From positions 1 through 7,326 of the forward strand of contig CAAFRW010000098.1 of assembly GCA_900765575.1 (NCBI GenBank): a stretch of DNA of 7,326 nucleotides, read 5' to 3'. Source of the stretch: Bacteroidaceae bacterium (lineage in GTDB: Bacteria > Bacteroidota > Bacteroidia > Bacteroidales > Bacteroidaceae). The position numbers and the translations under genes were made by a program. Below, one piece after another: positions 1 to 4,728 of the stretch (within the stretch, counting starts at the first letter, position 1; each line of letters starts with the position of its first letter). Below the pieces are notes generated by a model. The model was not told where the DNA came from. It did not search any database and saw nothing but the letters and a program-made list of their open reading frames with translations.

Positions 1-127
1 ATCGATACTTCTCGGTATTCTCTCTCAAATATTCCGAAGAAATCATTTGGAAAATTTCTTCCCATGTAACAGACATGGGAGTTTGGTCTGTGTAACTTTT
101 GAAAATTGAGGTTGAATCCATTTTCAT
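1..127 (-). CDS. VirE N-terminal / BT4734-like protein, N-terminal fragment
   Basis: Read on the minus strand from the ATG at 127, 42 codons stay open to the window edge. The peptide begins MKMDSTSIFKSYTD and continues through TWEEIFQMISS to TEKYR. A second in-frame ATG lies two codons in (121). An A-rich stretch (AGAAAGAAAAAC) just upstream serves as ribosome-binding site. The pattern of a short opening strand ending in an F-K-[SN] step, then a threonine/tryptophan-led helix and a 'YR' segment recalls the start of the Bacteroidales VirE-N/BT4734 proteins, which are often joined to a DUF3987 or VirE-type primase/helicase. That family is commonly found beside DUF4248 and HU-like genes, as here. 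Only the beginning is visible, so the family call rests on a weak match plus context. It is divergent from the gene at 248. Confidence 0.45.
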   Translation of the reverse strand, partial: MKMDSTSIFKSYTDQTPMSVTWEEIFQMISSEYLRENTEKYR

Positions 128-168
128 TGTTTTTCTTTCTATCATAATTTATCTTTAAAAAATCCCGA

Positions 169-176
169 CAAAGGTA
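169..176 (-). promoter_or_regulatory. -7 promoter box for the leftward VirE-like gene
   Basis: The minus strand reads TACCTTTG, a perfect match to the Bacteroides -7 consensus TAnnTTTG, about 42 bases before the ATG at 127. The expected -33 region (about 20 bases further upstream) falls on the left edge of the palindrome at 196-217, so a protein bound there would compete with sigma factor. Confidence 0.6.
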
Positions 177-195
177 GGGAGTTTGAAAATTTCTA

Positions 196-217
196 TCTTA
201 CAGGTATACCTGTAAGA
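196..217. promoter_or_regulatory. perfect 22-bp palindrome, likely operator
   Basis: CTTACAGGTA followed directly by TACCTGTAAG is a perfect inverted repeat with no spacer, and one more T/A pair on each side extends it to 22 bp. It lies between two divergent genes, 31 bases before the ATG at 248 and touching the presumed -33 region of the leftward promoter. Size, symmetry and place are those of an operator for a dimeric helix-turn-helix repressor. The product of the neighbouring gene at 248 is the natural candidate, but that is inference. Confidence 0.65.
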
Positions 218-247
218 ATTGCTGAATTATTTACTTTATTTAACACT

Positions 248-553
248 ATGCGTACAAATCGAGAAGAGCGTCCGGATTGGCGTCACTTTAAATTTATATT
301 CCTCGGATGGTATTTGGAATCTGTCCGGATATCGTTGAATATTTCCAAGCAAACTTTGTGTGAAGAAGGCTCTTTCGGCCTTTCTACCTATTATCGGATG
401 TTGGAAGGGTATGACCACAATTTAAATTTTTATATTCGTCTCTTTATTGTTTTTTCCAGATATTGTGATTCGGAATATTACTATCTATTAGAGTCTAACT
501 TTTTAACGCTGGCTTGTGCCGAAATCCGTTTTTCCATGAAGGAAGATGAATAA
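248..553 (+). CDS. hypothetical small protein with degenerate HTH-like core
   Basis: A 101-residue protein with no signal peptide and no clear membrane segment, rich in aromatic residues (a YYY run near 77-79). I do not recognise a named family. Residues about 22-70 follow the spacing of an XRE/Cro-type helix-turn-helix: a first helix (YLESVRISLNIS), a second (KQTLCEEG), then a recognition-like stretch (LSTYYRMLEG, 45-54) ending in the typical E-G, followed by a hydrophobic fourth helix (FYIRLFIVFS). The middle turn carries GSFG rather than the usual A/G-V-S, so the match is imperfect. The ATG at 248 is the first in frame, has no strong ribosome-binding site, and is preceded by the palindrome at 196-217. 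It faces the DUF4248 gene tail to tail. It may be a local regulator of the VirE-like gene. An unrelated small helical protein is the alternative. Confidence 0.55.
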   Translation: MRTNREERPDWRHFKFIFLGWYLESVRISLNISKQTLCEEGSFGLSTYYRMLEGYDHNLNFYIRLFIVFSRYCDSEYYYLLESNFLTLACAEIRFSMKEDE

Positions 554-620
554 AGAATCACTTCATATGATTTTTTCTAAGTTGCTGCATGAAAATAAAA
601 ACGATGCTACATCATTTTTC

Positions 621-646
621 AAACCTCTTAAAGTGGTTTTATTTTT
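621..646 (+). terminator. probable intrinsic terminator after the 248-553 gene
   Basis: AAACC at 621-625 pairs with GGTTT at 635-639, and C627-T628 pairs with A632-G633 across one T:T mismatch, closing a three-base loop. The hairpin is followed by TATTTTTC. It lies 68 bases past the stop at 553 and is oriented for plus-strand transcripts. The stem is short and AT-rich, so the strength is uncertain. Confidence 0.4.
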
Positions 647-681
647 CACTTAGCATGATTTATTTTTTCTCTTAGCATGCC
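638..681. repeat. two imperfect tandem 22-bp units containing CTTAGCATG
   Basis: Two adjacent 22-base units (638-659 and 660-681) agree at 17 positions. Each has a run of T, then C-[AT]-CTTAGCATG; the exact 9-mers are at 649-657 and 671-679. They lie between two converging genes, just past the DUF4248 stop. Spacing of two helical turns would suit paired protein binding, but the function is unknown. Confidence 0.5.
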
Positions 682-694
682 TTGAAAATCCCTG

Positions 695-919
695 TCAAGG
701 CTCTCCCAAGTACTTCACTATTAACCTGACTTCTCTGGCCGAGTACGTTTTGCAGGCCCAACTGTATGAGGACTCTTCCAAAGCTTGGTATAGTTCCTTA
801 CACCGGCATATCCAACGGCGCATTTTCCGGCTGGCTGCCTGCTGGCTTAATGTGGGGAAGTATATCCGTGCCAACTCTCCTTTTCCGTAACAGCGGATGC
901 TGAAAATTTCTCTCTCCAT
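695..919 (-). CDS. DUF4248 domain-containing protein
   Basis: A 74-residue protein filling the whole DUF4248 domain, a small Bacteroidales family of unknown function. The hallmarks are visible: an opening F-x-I-R-x-Y-G-K-x-E-L-A (residues 6-17), then YFP, a central R-R-W-I, and the closing LIVKYLGEP. No signal peptide or membrane segment is present; the product is basic and probably cytoplasmic. Family members are typically found next to VirE-type proteins and HU-like genes, and here the gene is divergent from the HU-like gene at 1144. In this copy WICRCKEL and SYSWACKTYS carry three cysteines. The ATG at 919 follows an A-rich purine stretch (AAAAGAAAAAAAG) that can serve as ribosome-binding site. 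A 7-bp hairpin (679-701) overlaps the stop codon but lacks a T-tract on the minus strand. Confidence 0.85.
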   Translation of the reverse strand: MEREIFSIRCYGKGELARIYFPTLSQQAASRKMRRWICRCKELYQALEESSYSWACKTYSAREVRLIVKYLGEP

Positions 920-947
920 CTTTTTTTCTTTTGCTTTATATTTTCTA

Positions 948-955
948 TAAAGGTA
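948..955 (-). promoter_or_regulatory. possible -7 box for the DUF4248 gene
   Basis: The minus strand reads TACCTTTA, one base off the TAnnTTTG consensus, 28 bases before the ATG at 919. No clear -33 TTG is seen upstream, so this is a weak call. Confidence 0.35.
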
Positions 956-1021
956 CTATTTTTCAGTGAATTATAAAAGCTTTTCCGGTAAAAATTTGAG
1001 AATAAAAAAGAGGCTGGAATG

Positions 1022-1050
1022 AATCCTGTCCTTGCGCGACAAATCCTGTC
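1022..1050. repeat. direct repeat AATCCTGTC upstream of the HU-like promoter
   Basis: AATCCTGTC occurs at 1022-1030 and again at 1042-1050, exactly 20 bases apart, ending 21 bases before the -7 box at 1072. The spacing puts both copies on the same helix face, at and upstream of the -33 position where no normal TTG box is present. An activator-binding site is a reasonable reading. Confidence 0.5.
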
Positions 1051-1071
1051 ACACCCCTACTCCCTCTGCCT

Positions 1072-1079
1072 TATCTTTG
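1072..1079 (+). promoter_or_regulatory. -7 promoter box of the HU-like/smalltalk/amidase run
   Basis: TATCTTTG is a perfect TAnnTTTG match, 64 bases before the ATG at 1144. No TTG lies at the expected -33 distance. The direct repeats at 1022 and 1042 occupy that region instead. Transcription would begin near 1086, giving a leader of roughly 60 bases that includes the palindrome at 1091-1100. Confidence 0.6.
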
Positions 1080-1084
1080 CATCG

Positions 1085-1107
1085 TAATCAGTTAGCTAAC
1101 GAGATTA
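1085..1107. repeat. nested inverted repeat at the predicted transcript start
   Basis: A perfect 10-bp palindrome, GTTAGCTAAC (1091-1100), is flanked by TAATC (1085-1089) and its complement GATTA (1103-1107), with one and two unpaired bases between the layers. Its place just at or after the predicted start of transcription fits a repressor operator or a leader hairpin. Confidence 0.4.
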
Positions 1108-1143
1108 GGATGTTATAAATCATTTATTTAAAATTTAAAGTGT

Positions 1144-1617
1144 ATGGCTCAAAAATGTGTGGTTGTTGCCCGTAAGAATCTGGTGAAGCCGGATGAAGCG
1201 CCTAAGTATTACGCGCTGGCAAAAAGTAATAAAAATGTAACGGTGGAGGGAATCTGTAAGCGTATAGCCGAACGTTCCTCTTATTCGCGGGGAGAATTGC
1301 TCGGATGTATTTCCGAATTTCTGATTGAGGTGGAGCATGTGCTCGATGAAGGAAATATTGCGGAGATGAGTACGTTGGGGAATTTCAGCCTGACGGCCAG
1401 AACGAAAACTCCTACCAGTACGGCGGAGGAATTTAAGTCCGCCAATATTTTGGGAGCGAAAATCCGTTTCTATCCCGGAGAGAGTCTTCGTAATCTTTGT
1501 AAAACGGTGAAGTTTGAAGTGGAACATGCCGGAGAAGATAAAAAGGAAAATGGTTCGGGCGATGAGGTTACCGGGCCGGAGAACCCCGATGGAGGCGGTG
1601 GCATTGAAGGTATTTAA
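1144..1617 (+). CDS. HU-like DNA-binding protein with Gly-rich acidic tail (HU-HIG/TIGR01201 type)
   Basis: A 157-residue nucleoid-type protein of the Bacteroidales HU-related family, as opposed to housekeeping HU (about 90 residues). Residues 1-122 form the HU-like domain: an N-terminal strand (MAQKCVVVARKN), the YYALAKS step, VTVEGICKRIAERSSYSRGELLGCISEFLIEV as the helical dimer part (written here in pieces: VTVEGICKRIAER, then SYSRGELLGCI, then SEFLIEV), and MSTLGNFSLTAR leading into the DNA-binding arm. Residues 123-157 are a disordered, acidic and glycine-rich tail ending DGGGGIEGI, which is typical of this clade. It probably binds DNA as a dimer in the cytoplasm. It is first in a same-strand run with smalltalk and the amidase, 139 bases before the smalltalk start, and is divergent from DUF4248. 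The ATG at 1144 is well supported, since it begins the conserved N-terminus. The role of the clade in the cell is not known. Confidence 0.85.
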   Translation: MAQKCVVVARKNLVKPDEAPKYYALAKSNKNVTVEGICKRIAERSSYSRGELLGCISEFLIEVEHVLDEGNIAEMSTLGNFSLTARTKTPTSTAEEFKSANILGAKIRFYPGESLRNLCKTVKFEVEHAGEDKKENGSGDEVTGPENPDGGGGIEGI

Positions 1618-1630
1618 CTGAAATCTAATT

Positions 1631-1694
1631 GGTTTGCAAGCTCAGGACTTCAGAGCTCTGAAAAGAGCTGACGGTTCCTTGAGCTTGCAGAACC
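1631..1694 (+). ncRNA. long structured RNA hairpin between HU-like and smalltalk genes
   Basis: GGTTTGCAAGCTCA-GGA (from 1631) pairs with TCCT-TGAGCTTGCA-G-AACC (to 1694). GCAAGCTCA at 1636-1644 matches TGAGCTTGC at 1680-1688 exactly, with outer GGTT/AACC and inner GGA/TCC pairs and two single-base bulges: 17 pairs in all. A second small stem, AGCTC/GAGCT with loop TGAAAA, sits inside (1654-1669). It fills much of the 139-base gap and ends 62 bases before the smalltalk ATG. No T-tract follows, so it is not a standard terminator. An mRNA processing site, an attenuating structure or an sRNA are all possible. Confidence 0.6.
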
Positions 1695-1756
1695 GATGGA
1701 TAATAAAGTGAAACGTCAATGAGTTGAATTTCCTGTTTTCATTAAGAATAAGTATC

Positions 1757-1864
1757 ATGGAAAAAATAAAGAAAAATGTGTGGGGTATCCTCCTCAAAGT
1801 GATTATTGCGGTGGCTACATCGGTAGCGAGTGTATTGGGTATAACTTCATGTATGGCACAATGA
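1757..1864 (+). CDS. smalltalk protein (35-residue membrane peptide)
   Basis: A 35-residue peptide (MEKIKKNVWGILLKV at its start, LGITSCMAQ at its end) matching the Bacteroidales 'smalltalk' family, which is known from its constant place between an HU-like gene and an N-acetylmuramoyl-L-alanine amidase, as here. A basic start (residues 2-6) precedes a hydrophobic stretch (8-31, with one lysine at 14) that can span the membrane once. The sequence I29-T30-S31-C32 fits a lipobox, so the peptide may be a miniature lipoprotein or only a signal-peptide-like anchor. The last codon and stop overlap the amidase ATG (ATGA), implying translational coupling. The ribosome-binding site is weak and A-rich (AAGAATAAG). 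Function is unknown. The position before a signal-less wall amidase invites comparison with holins, without proof. Confidence 0.85.
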   Translation: MEKIKKNVWGILLKVIIAVATSVASVLGITSCMAQ

Positions 1865-2307
1865 AAGAAGAGGTAAACGAAGAGGACTTAACGAGGAAAG
1901 TAACTTATCTCGTAGTGCATTGCAGCGCTACCCGTTGCGATAAGCCTTATTCTGTGGAGCAACTCCGTGCCGACCATCTGGCAAGGGGATTCAAGGAGAT
2001 AGGATATCACTTTTTTATAACCCGTAACGGTGTGTTGTATCATCCGCGTCCGATAGCCGAAGAAGGTGCGCATGCTTACGGTTTCAATAAAGTGAGTATC
2101 GGCATTTGCTACGAAGGAGGATTGGACGAAGAGGGTTATCCGGCGGATACACGGACCTGGCAACAAAAAGAAGTTTTGATTGATGTGCTGGGCATGCTGA
2201 AAAAGCTCTATCCGCAAGCCGAAATAGTAGGGCATTACCAGCTTTCGCCAGGGATTAAAAAAGCTTGTCCCTGTTTTGATGCAAGGACTGAGTATTCAAA
2301 ATTATAA
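1861..2307 (+). CDS. N-acetylmuramoyl-L-alanine amidase, T7-lysozyme type
   Basis: A 148-residue Amidase_2 domain protein with no signal peptide, close in length and layout to phage T7 lysozyme (about 151). It should cut the bond between muramic acid and the L-alanine of peptidoglycan stem peptides. Numbered from the ATG at 1861, the zinc ligands are His20 (VVHCSAT), His125 (VGHYQLS) and Cys136 (KKACPCFD); Tyr49 (IGYHFFI) and Lys134 match the T7 catalytic Tyr46 and Lys128. All are present, so the enzyme looks active. I chose 1861 over longer in-frame starts at 1780 and 1849. Those begin inside the smalltalk gene and would add a non-conserved stretch, while 1861 gives the ATGA overlap with the smalltalk stop. 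How a protein without a signal peptide reaches the wall is open: cell lysis or the smalltalk peptide might be involved. Confidence 0.9.
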   Translation: MKEEVNEEDLTRKVTYLVVHCSATRCDKPYSVEQLRADHLARGFKEIGYHFFITRNGVLYHPRPIAEEGAHAYGFNKVSIGICYEGGLDEEGYPADTRTWQQKEVLIDVLGMLKKLYPQAEIVGHYQLSPGIKKACPCFDARTEYSKL

Positions 2308-2433
2308 TCTGTAAGAACGTTTTGAATGCTAGATAATTAATCCGGTAAAAGACCAAATCCCCTTTGGGAGGTATCTTCCTGAATCTGAAATCGCATGATG
2401 AGCGGATGACATATTTGTTTCGGGAATCTAAGA

Positions 2434-2501
2434 AGTGCGGACAAGTACAGAGGGTTGCAAACAAGCTTTATCAGTTTGCACATACTGTATTTGTCCGCAT
2501 T
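2434..2501 (+). repeat. long imperfect inverted repeat / RNA hairpin downstream of the amidase
   Basis: Positions 2434-2450 (AGTGCGGACAAGTACAG) pair with 2485-2501 (CTGTATTTGTCCGCATT) over 17 bases, 15 Watson-Crick plus two G:U. An inner stem TGCAAAC/GTTTGCA (2456-2462 with 2474-2480) closes an 11-base loop. Both wobble pairs are G:U only in a plus-strand RNA, and would be C:A mismatches on the other strand, so the structure was probably selected in a plus-strand transcript (the amidase 3' region). The 10-mer CTGTATTTGT recurs at 2507-2516. Between 2308 and 2433 I see nothing but a small CCAAA/TTTGG stem (2353-2367). Confidence 0.55.
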
Positions 2502-2532
2502 CGTATCTGTATTTGTAATGTGAGGTTCTCTC

Positions 2533-2937
2533 CTATTCCTGATAAATCAGTTTCCCTTTTTTATATAAGGCTAGTTTGCCATCTATTCGCTTCACTTCAA
2601 AGGTTTTATTTTTCCAACTATCGCCCTCTTTTTGTAATAGAGGGTGCTTTTTCATGTCCGGAAGGAAGAGCTCTACAACGGATGAATCGGGGGAAAACAC
2701 AACGAATGCGGAAACCGTTGCGTCTTTATTCAGAGTGTTGTTTAGCCGTATGCCGGTTTCGAAAATACGAATGCAATCTTTGCGGACTTCACTCCATGTA
2801 TATCCGGCCGAAGGAATACAGCCATGTTTGTCTCTGTCTCCTCCTGGCAAAGGGACTTTCTGAGAGGAAGTACAAGAGGAAAGGACAAGCAGACTACTGC
2901 TTACTATGGTGAAAAACCATTTCATATTTCTTTTCAT
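2533..2937 (-). CDS. uncharacterised lipoprotein with GGDRDxHGC motif
   Basis: A 134-residue protein opening with a lipoprotein signal: MKRN, then a hydrophobic core, then the lipobox L19-S20-S21-C22, so the mature protein (about 113 residues) is membrane-anchored in the periplasm or at the surface. The mature part begins with a flexible stretch, then a conserved-looking motif, GGDRDKHGCIPSAGYTW (32-48), ending at Cys55 in RKDCIRIFE. The two cysteines (40, 55) may form a disulfide. The rest (60-134) is a mixed strand/helix region ending in KLALYKKGKLIYQE. I have seen this GGD-x-D-x-HGC-x-x-S-A-G-Y-x-W pattern in bacterial small lipoproteins, but I know no function for it. The ATG at 2925 (M5) is an equally good start. 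It is divergent from the transporter at 3047 and converges on the hairpin at 2434-2501. Confidence 0.75.
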   Translation of the reverse strand: MKRNMKWFFTIVSSSLLVLSSCTSSQKVPLPGGDRDKHGCIPSAGYTWSEVRKDCIRIFETGIRLNNTLNKDATVSAFVVFSPDSSVVELFLPDMKKHPLLQKEGDSWKNKTFEVKRIDGKLALYKKGKLIYQE

Positions 2938-3017
2938 ACTGTTTTTATTTTTCTTTACTGGTTATTATATAAACAAAAAAATCGAACTATCTTGCGCCGA
3001 TAAGTGTTAATTTTTTG

Positions 3018-3025
3018 TATTTTTG
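3018..3025 (+). promoter_or_regulatory. -7 promoter box of the MFS transporter
   Basis: TATTTTTG matches TAnnTTTG perfectly and is followed by CAG, a frequent start context. A TTG at 2992-2994 lies 23 bases upstream, slightly far for a -33 box. The transcript would begin near 3032, with a leader of about 15 bases that still contains the ribosome-binding stretch AAGAGAAGAAG. Confidence 0.6.
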
Positions 3026-3046
3026 CAGATTAAACAAGAGAAGAAG

Positions 3047-4408
3047 ATGAAATTGATACCTCGACAATATTTAGCTGTAATAGCTGTGTTACTGGCTATT
3101 ATTATGTCTGTTCTGGACGGAACAATTATGAATGTGGCATTGCCTACTTTGGCCCATGATTTTGAGGTGGAACCTTCTACGGCTATTTGGATTGTGAACG
3201 TCTATCAGCTGGCTATTACCATGACCTTGCTTTCTTTTGCATCATTGGGCGACATACATGGATACCGCCGCATCTTTTTAATTGGCATTGTGGTGTTTGT
3301 TTCCGCTTCGTTCTGTTGCATGATGTCCGGCTCCTTTTGGACGCTGACACTGTCGCGGGTAATACAAGGTTTCGGAGCTGCTTGCGTGATGAGTGTCAAC
3401 ACGGCGTTGATTCGTTTAATCTATCCACCTAAAATTTTAGGGCGTGGCATGGCTATTAACGCCATGATAGTAGCCGTTTCGGCAGCGTCGGGTCCTTCCA
3501 TTGCGGGAGCTATCTTATCGTTGGGGTCATGGCAATGGCTATTTGCTATCAATATTCCTTTGGGCATAGCGGCATGGATTATCGGATATCGCTTACTTCC
3601 ATATAATCCGGTAGCCAAGGTGAAACATAAATTTGATAAGATTAGCGCTTTGGCCAATGCTTTGACTTTTGGATTACTGATTTATACACTGGAAGGATTT
3701 GCTCATGCTGAGAACCGGAAATTTATTCTAATTCAGTTGATATTGCTGGTTGTTATAGGCATTTACTATATCCGCCGGCAAATGAAAGTTTCCATCCCCA
3801 TATTACCGGTGGATTTACTGAAGATTCCTATCTTTTCCCTTTCTATCGGAACTTCTATTTCTTCTTTCACAGCACAGATGTTGGCAATGGTTTCTTTGCC
3901 GTTCTTTATGCAAAATGTGTTGCATTATAATGCGGTGGAAATAGGTTTATTGCTCACTCCGTGGCCTTTGGCAACAATTCTTACCGCTCCTCTTGCCGGA
4001 AGGTTGGTAGAGCGTGTGCATCCGGGATTACTGGGTGGCATAGGTATGGCTATTTTTGGTACGGGATTGTTGATGTTGTTTCTTCTTCCGGAGCACCCCG
4101 CCGAATGGAATATTGTCTGGAGAATGGCGCTTTGCGGCATGGGTTTCGGACTGTTCCAAACTCCTAATAATGTAACGATAGTCTCTTCCGCTCCTTCAAA
4201 TCGAAGTGGTGGCGCCAGTGGTATGCTGGGCACGGCACGATTGTTGGGGCAAACATTGGGCACCACTTTGGTAGCCTTGTTATTCCGCATGTTTCCCCAA
4301 GGATATCATTCGCAGGCCTGTTTGCTTCTTGCCTTATGCTTTGCGGTATGTGCCGGTGTCGTAAGCTGTTTGCGTATGACGCAAAATTCGCCCGTAGGAA
4401 AGCGGTAA
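3047..4408 (+). CDS. MFS transporter, DHA2 (14-helix drug:H+ antiporter) family
   Basis: A 453-residue inner-membrane protein, predicted to export drugs or other small amphipathic compounds in exchange for protons. Family marks: LDGTIMNVALP in helix 1 (23-33), the motif A variant LGDIHGYRR in the loop after helix 2 (66-74), RVIQGFGAA in helix 4, and the antiporter motif C GPSIAGAIL in helix 5 followed by WQWLFAINIPLG. The hydrophobic pattern and length suit the 14-helix EmrB/QacA/Stp group. The start is the ATG at 3047 behind a strong AAGAGAAGAAG site; a TTG at 3023 also opens the frame but lies inside the -7 promoter box, so it cannot be translated. No EmrA-like partner or TetR-type regulator is in view. 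The lipoprotein gene diverges from it. The substrate cannot be told from sequence. Confidence 0.88.
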   Translation: MKLIPRQYLAVIAVLLAIIMSVLDGTIMNVALPTLAHDFEVEPSTAIWIVNVYQLAITMTLLSFASLGDIHGYRRIFLIGIVVFVSASFCCMMSGSFWTLTLSRVIQGFGAACVMSVNTALIRLIYPPKILGRGMAINAMIVAVSAASGPSIAGAILSLGSWQWLFAINIPLGIAAWIIGYRLLPYNPVAKVKHKFDKISALANALTFGLLIYTLEGFAHAENRKFILIQLILLVVIGIYYIRRQMKVSIPILPVDLLKIPIFSLSIGTSISSFTAQMLAMVSLPFFMQNVLHYNAVEIGLLLTPWPLATILTAPLAGRLVERVHPGLLGGIGMAIFGTGLLMLFLLPEHPAEWNIVWRMALCGMGFGLFQTPNNVTIVSSAPSNRSGGASGMLGTARLLGQTLGTTLVALLFRMFPQGYHSQACLLLALCFAVCAGVVSCLRMTQNSPVGKR

Positions 4409-4500
4409 GATGCCGGTTCGAATACTGTTATCATCTGAATAGCTTTTTTTTGACGACTATAAAAAATAACGGAAATACTTTTATTTTAAAAAAGAAGTTG

Positions 4501-4508
4501 TACTTTTG
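4501..4508 (+). promoter_or_regulatory. -7 promoter box of the riboswitch-controlled operon
   Basis: TACTTTTG matches TAnnTTTG and is followed by CAG, as in the transporter promoter. Transcription would start near 4515, 20-30 bases before the riboswitch. An ATGCAA/TTGCAT stem (4522-4547) lies between. The 90 bases from 4409 to 4500 hold an AT-rich spacer with a T8 run (near 4443-4451) and no convincing gene. Confidence 0.6.
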
Positions 4509-4534
4509 CAGCGATTTGGTGATGCAATGGATTT

Positions 4535-4697
4535 TCATTCGTTGCATAAAGAGGGAATCCGGTGTGAATCCGGAGCAGTGCCCGCTACTGTAAGCCCCCG
4601 TAAATAAAGAGAAGCATTCTTACGCCACTGTTCTATGGTTTTTGAATGGGAAGGTTCGCTTCTTTGGGGTAAAGTCAGGAAACCTGCCAAGTTATAG
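4535..4697 (+). ncRNA. cobalamin (B12) riboswitch
   Basis: The conserved core is plain: GGGAATCCGGTGTGAATCC at 4553, then GAGCAGTGCCCGCTACTGTAAG, GCCACTG at 4624, GGGAAGG at 4648, and the B12 box AAAGTCAGGAAACCTGCC at 4671-4688. These occur in the order and spacing of the Rfam cobalamin aptamer. Binding of adenosylcobalamin or a related corrinoid should lower expression of the downstream receptor operon. The edges are approximate, as I could not settle the P1 stem. It begins about 20 bases after the predicted transcription start and ends about 108 bases before the receptor ATG. Confidence 0.95.
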
Positions 4698-4702
4698 TGA
4701 TA

Positions 4703-4728
4703 AGTTTTCTCTCGGGAAAAAGAGAACT
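4703..4728 (+). promoter_or_regulatory. candidate riboswitch expression-platform hairpin
   Basis: AGTT and CTCT (4703-4706, 4709-4712) pair with AGAG and AACT (4721-4728) around a 2-base bulge and the loop CGGGAAAA. GTTTATCGTTTAATT follows, a poor but U-containing tail. It sits directly after the aptamer where a terminator or anti-anti-terminator belongs. A further small stem CACAT/ATGTG (4771-4784) lies nearer the ATG and could act on translation instead. Confidence 0.35.

Noticed and set aside
679..701. GCCTTGA/TCAAGGC hairpin as a terminator for the DUF4248 gene
   Set aside because: It overlaps the stop codon and has no T-tract on either strand. It may be a chance or mRNA-end stem.
1780..1860. 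N-terminal extension of the amidase from ATGs at 1780 or 1849
   Set aside because: This stretch is the smalltalk gene in another frame; 1861 gives the family length and the ATGA overlap.
2309..2317. CTGTAAGAA after the amidase as a half-site of the 196-217 operator
   Set aside because: Only nine bases agree, with no inverted partner, and similar 8-mers occur inside coding sequence (near 1253), so it is likely chance.
2364..2912. Long plus-strand open frame of 182 codons
   Set aside because: It runs antisense to the clear lipoprotein gene, has a low-complexity, arginine/cysteine-rich product with no domain, and is broken up by the hairpin at 2434-2501.
3023..3046. TTG start giving the transporter eight more residues
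   Set aside because: The TTG overlaps the perfect -7 promoter box at 3018-3025, so it would not be in the transcript; the ATG at 3047 has a strong ribosome-binding site.
4443..4451. T8 run after the transporter as an intrinsic terminator
   Set aside because: No stable stem precedes it.
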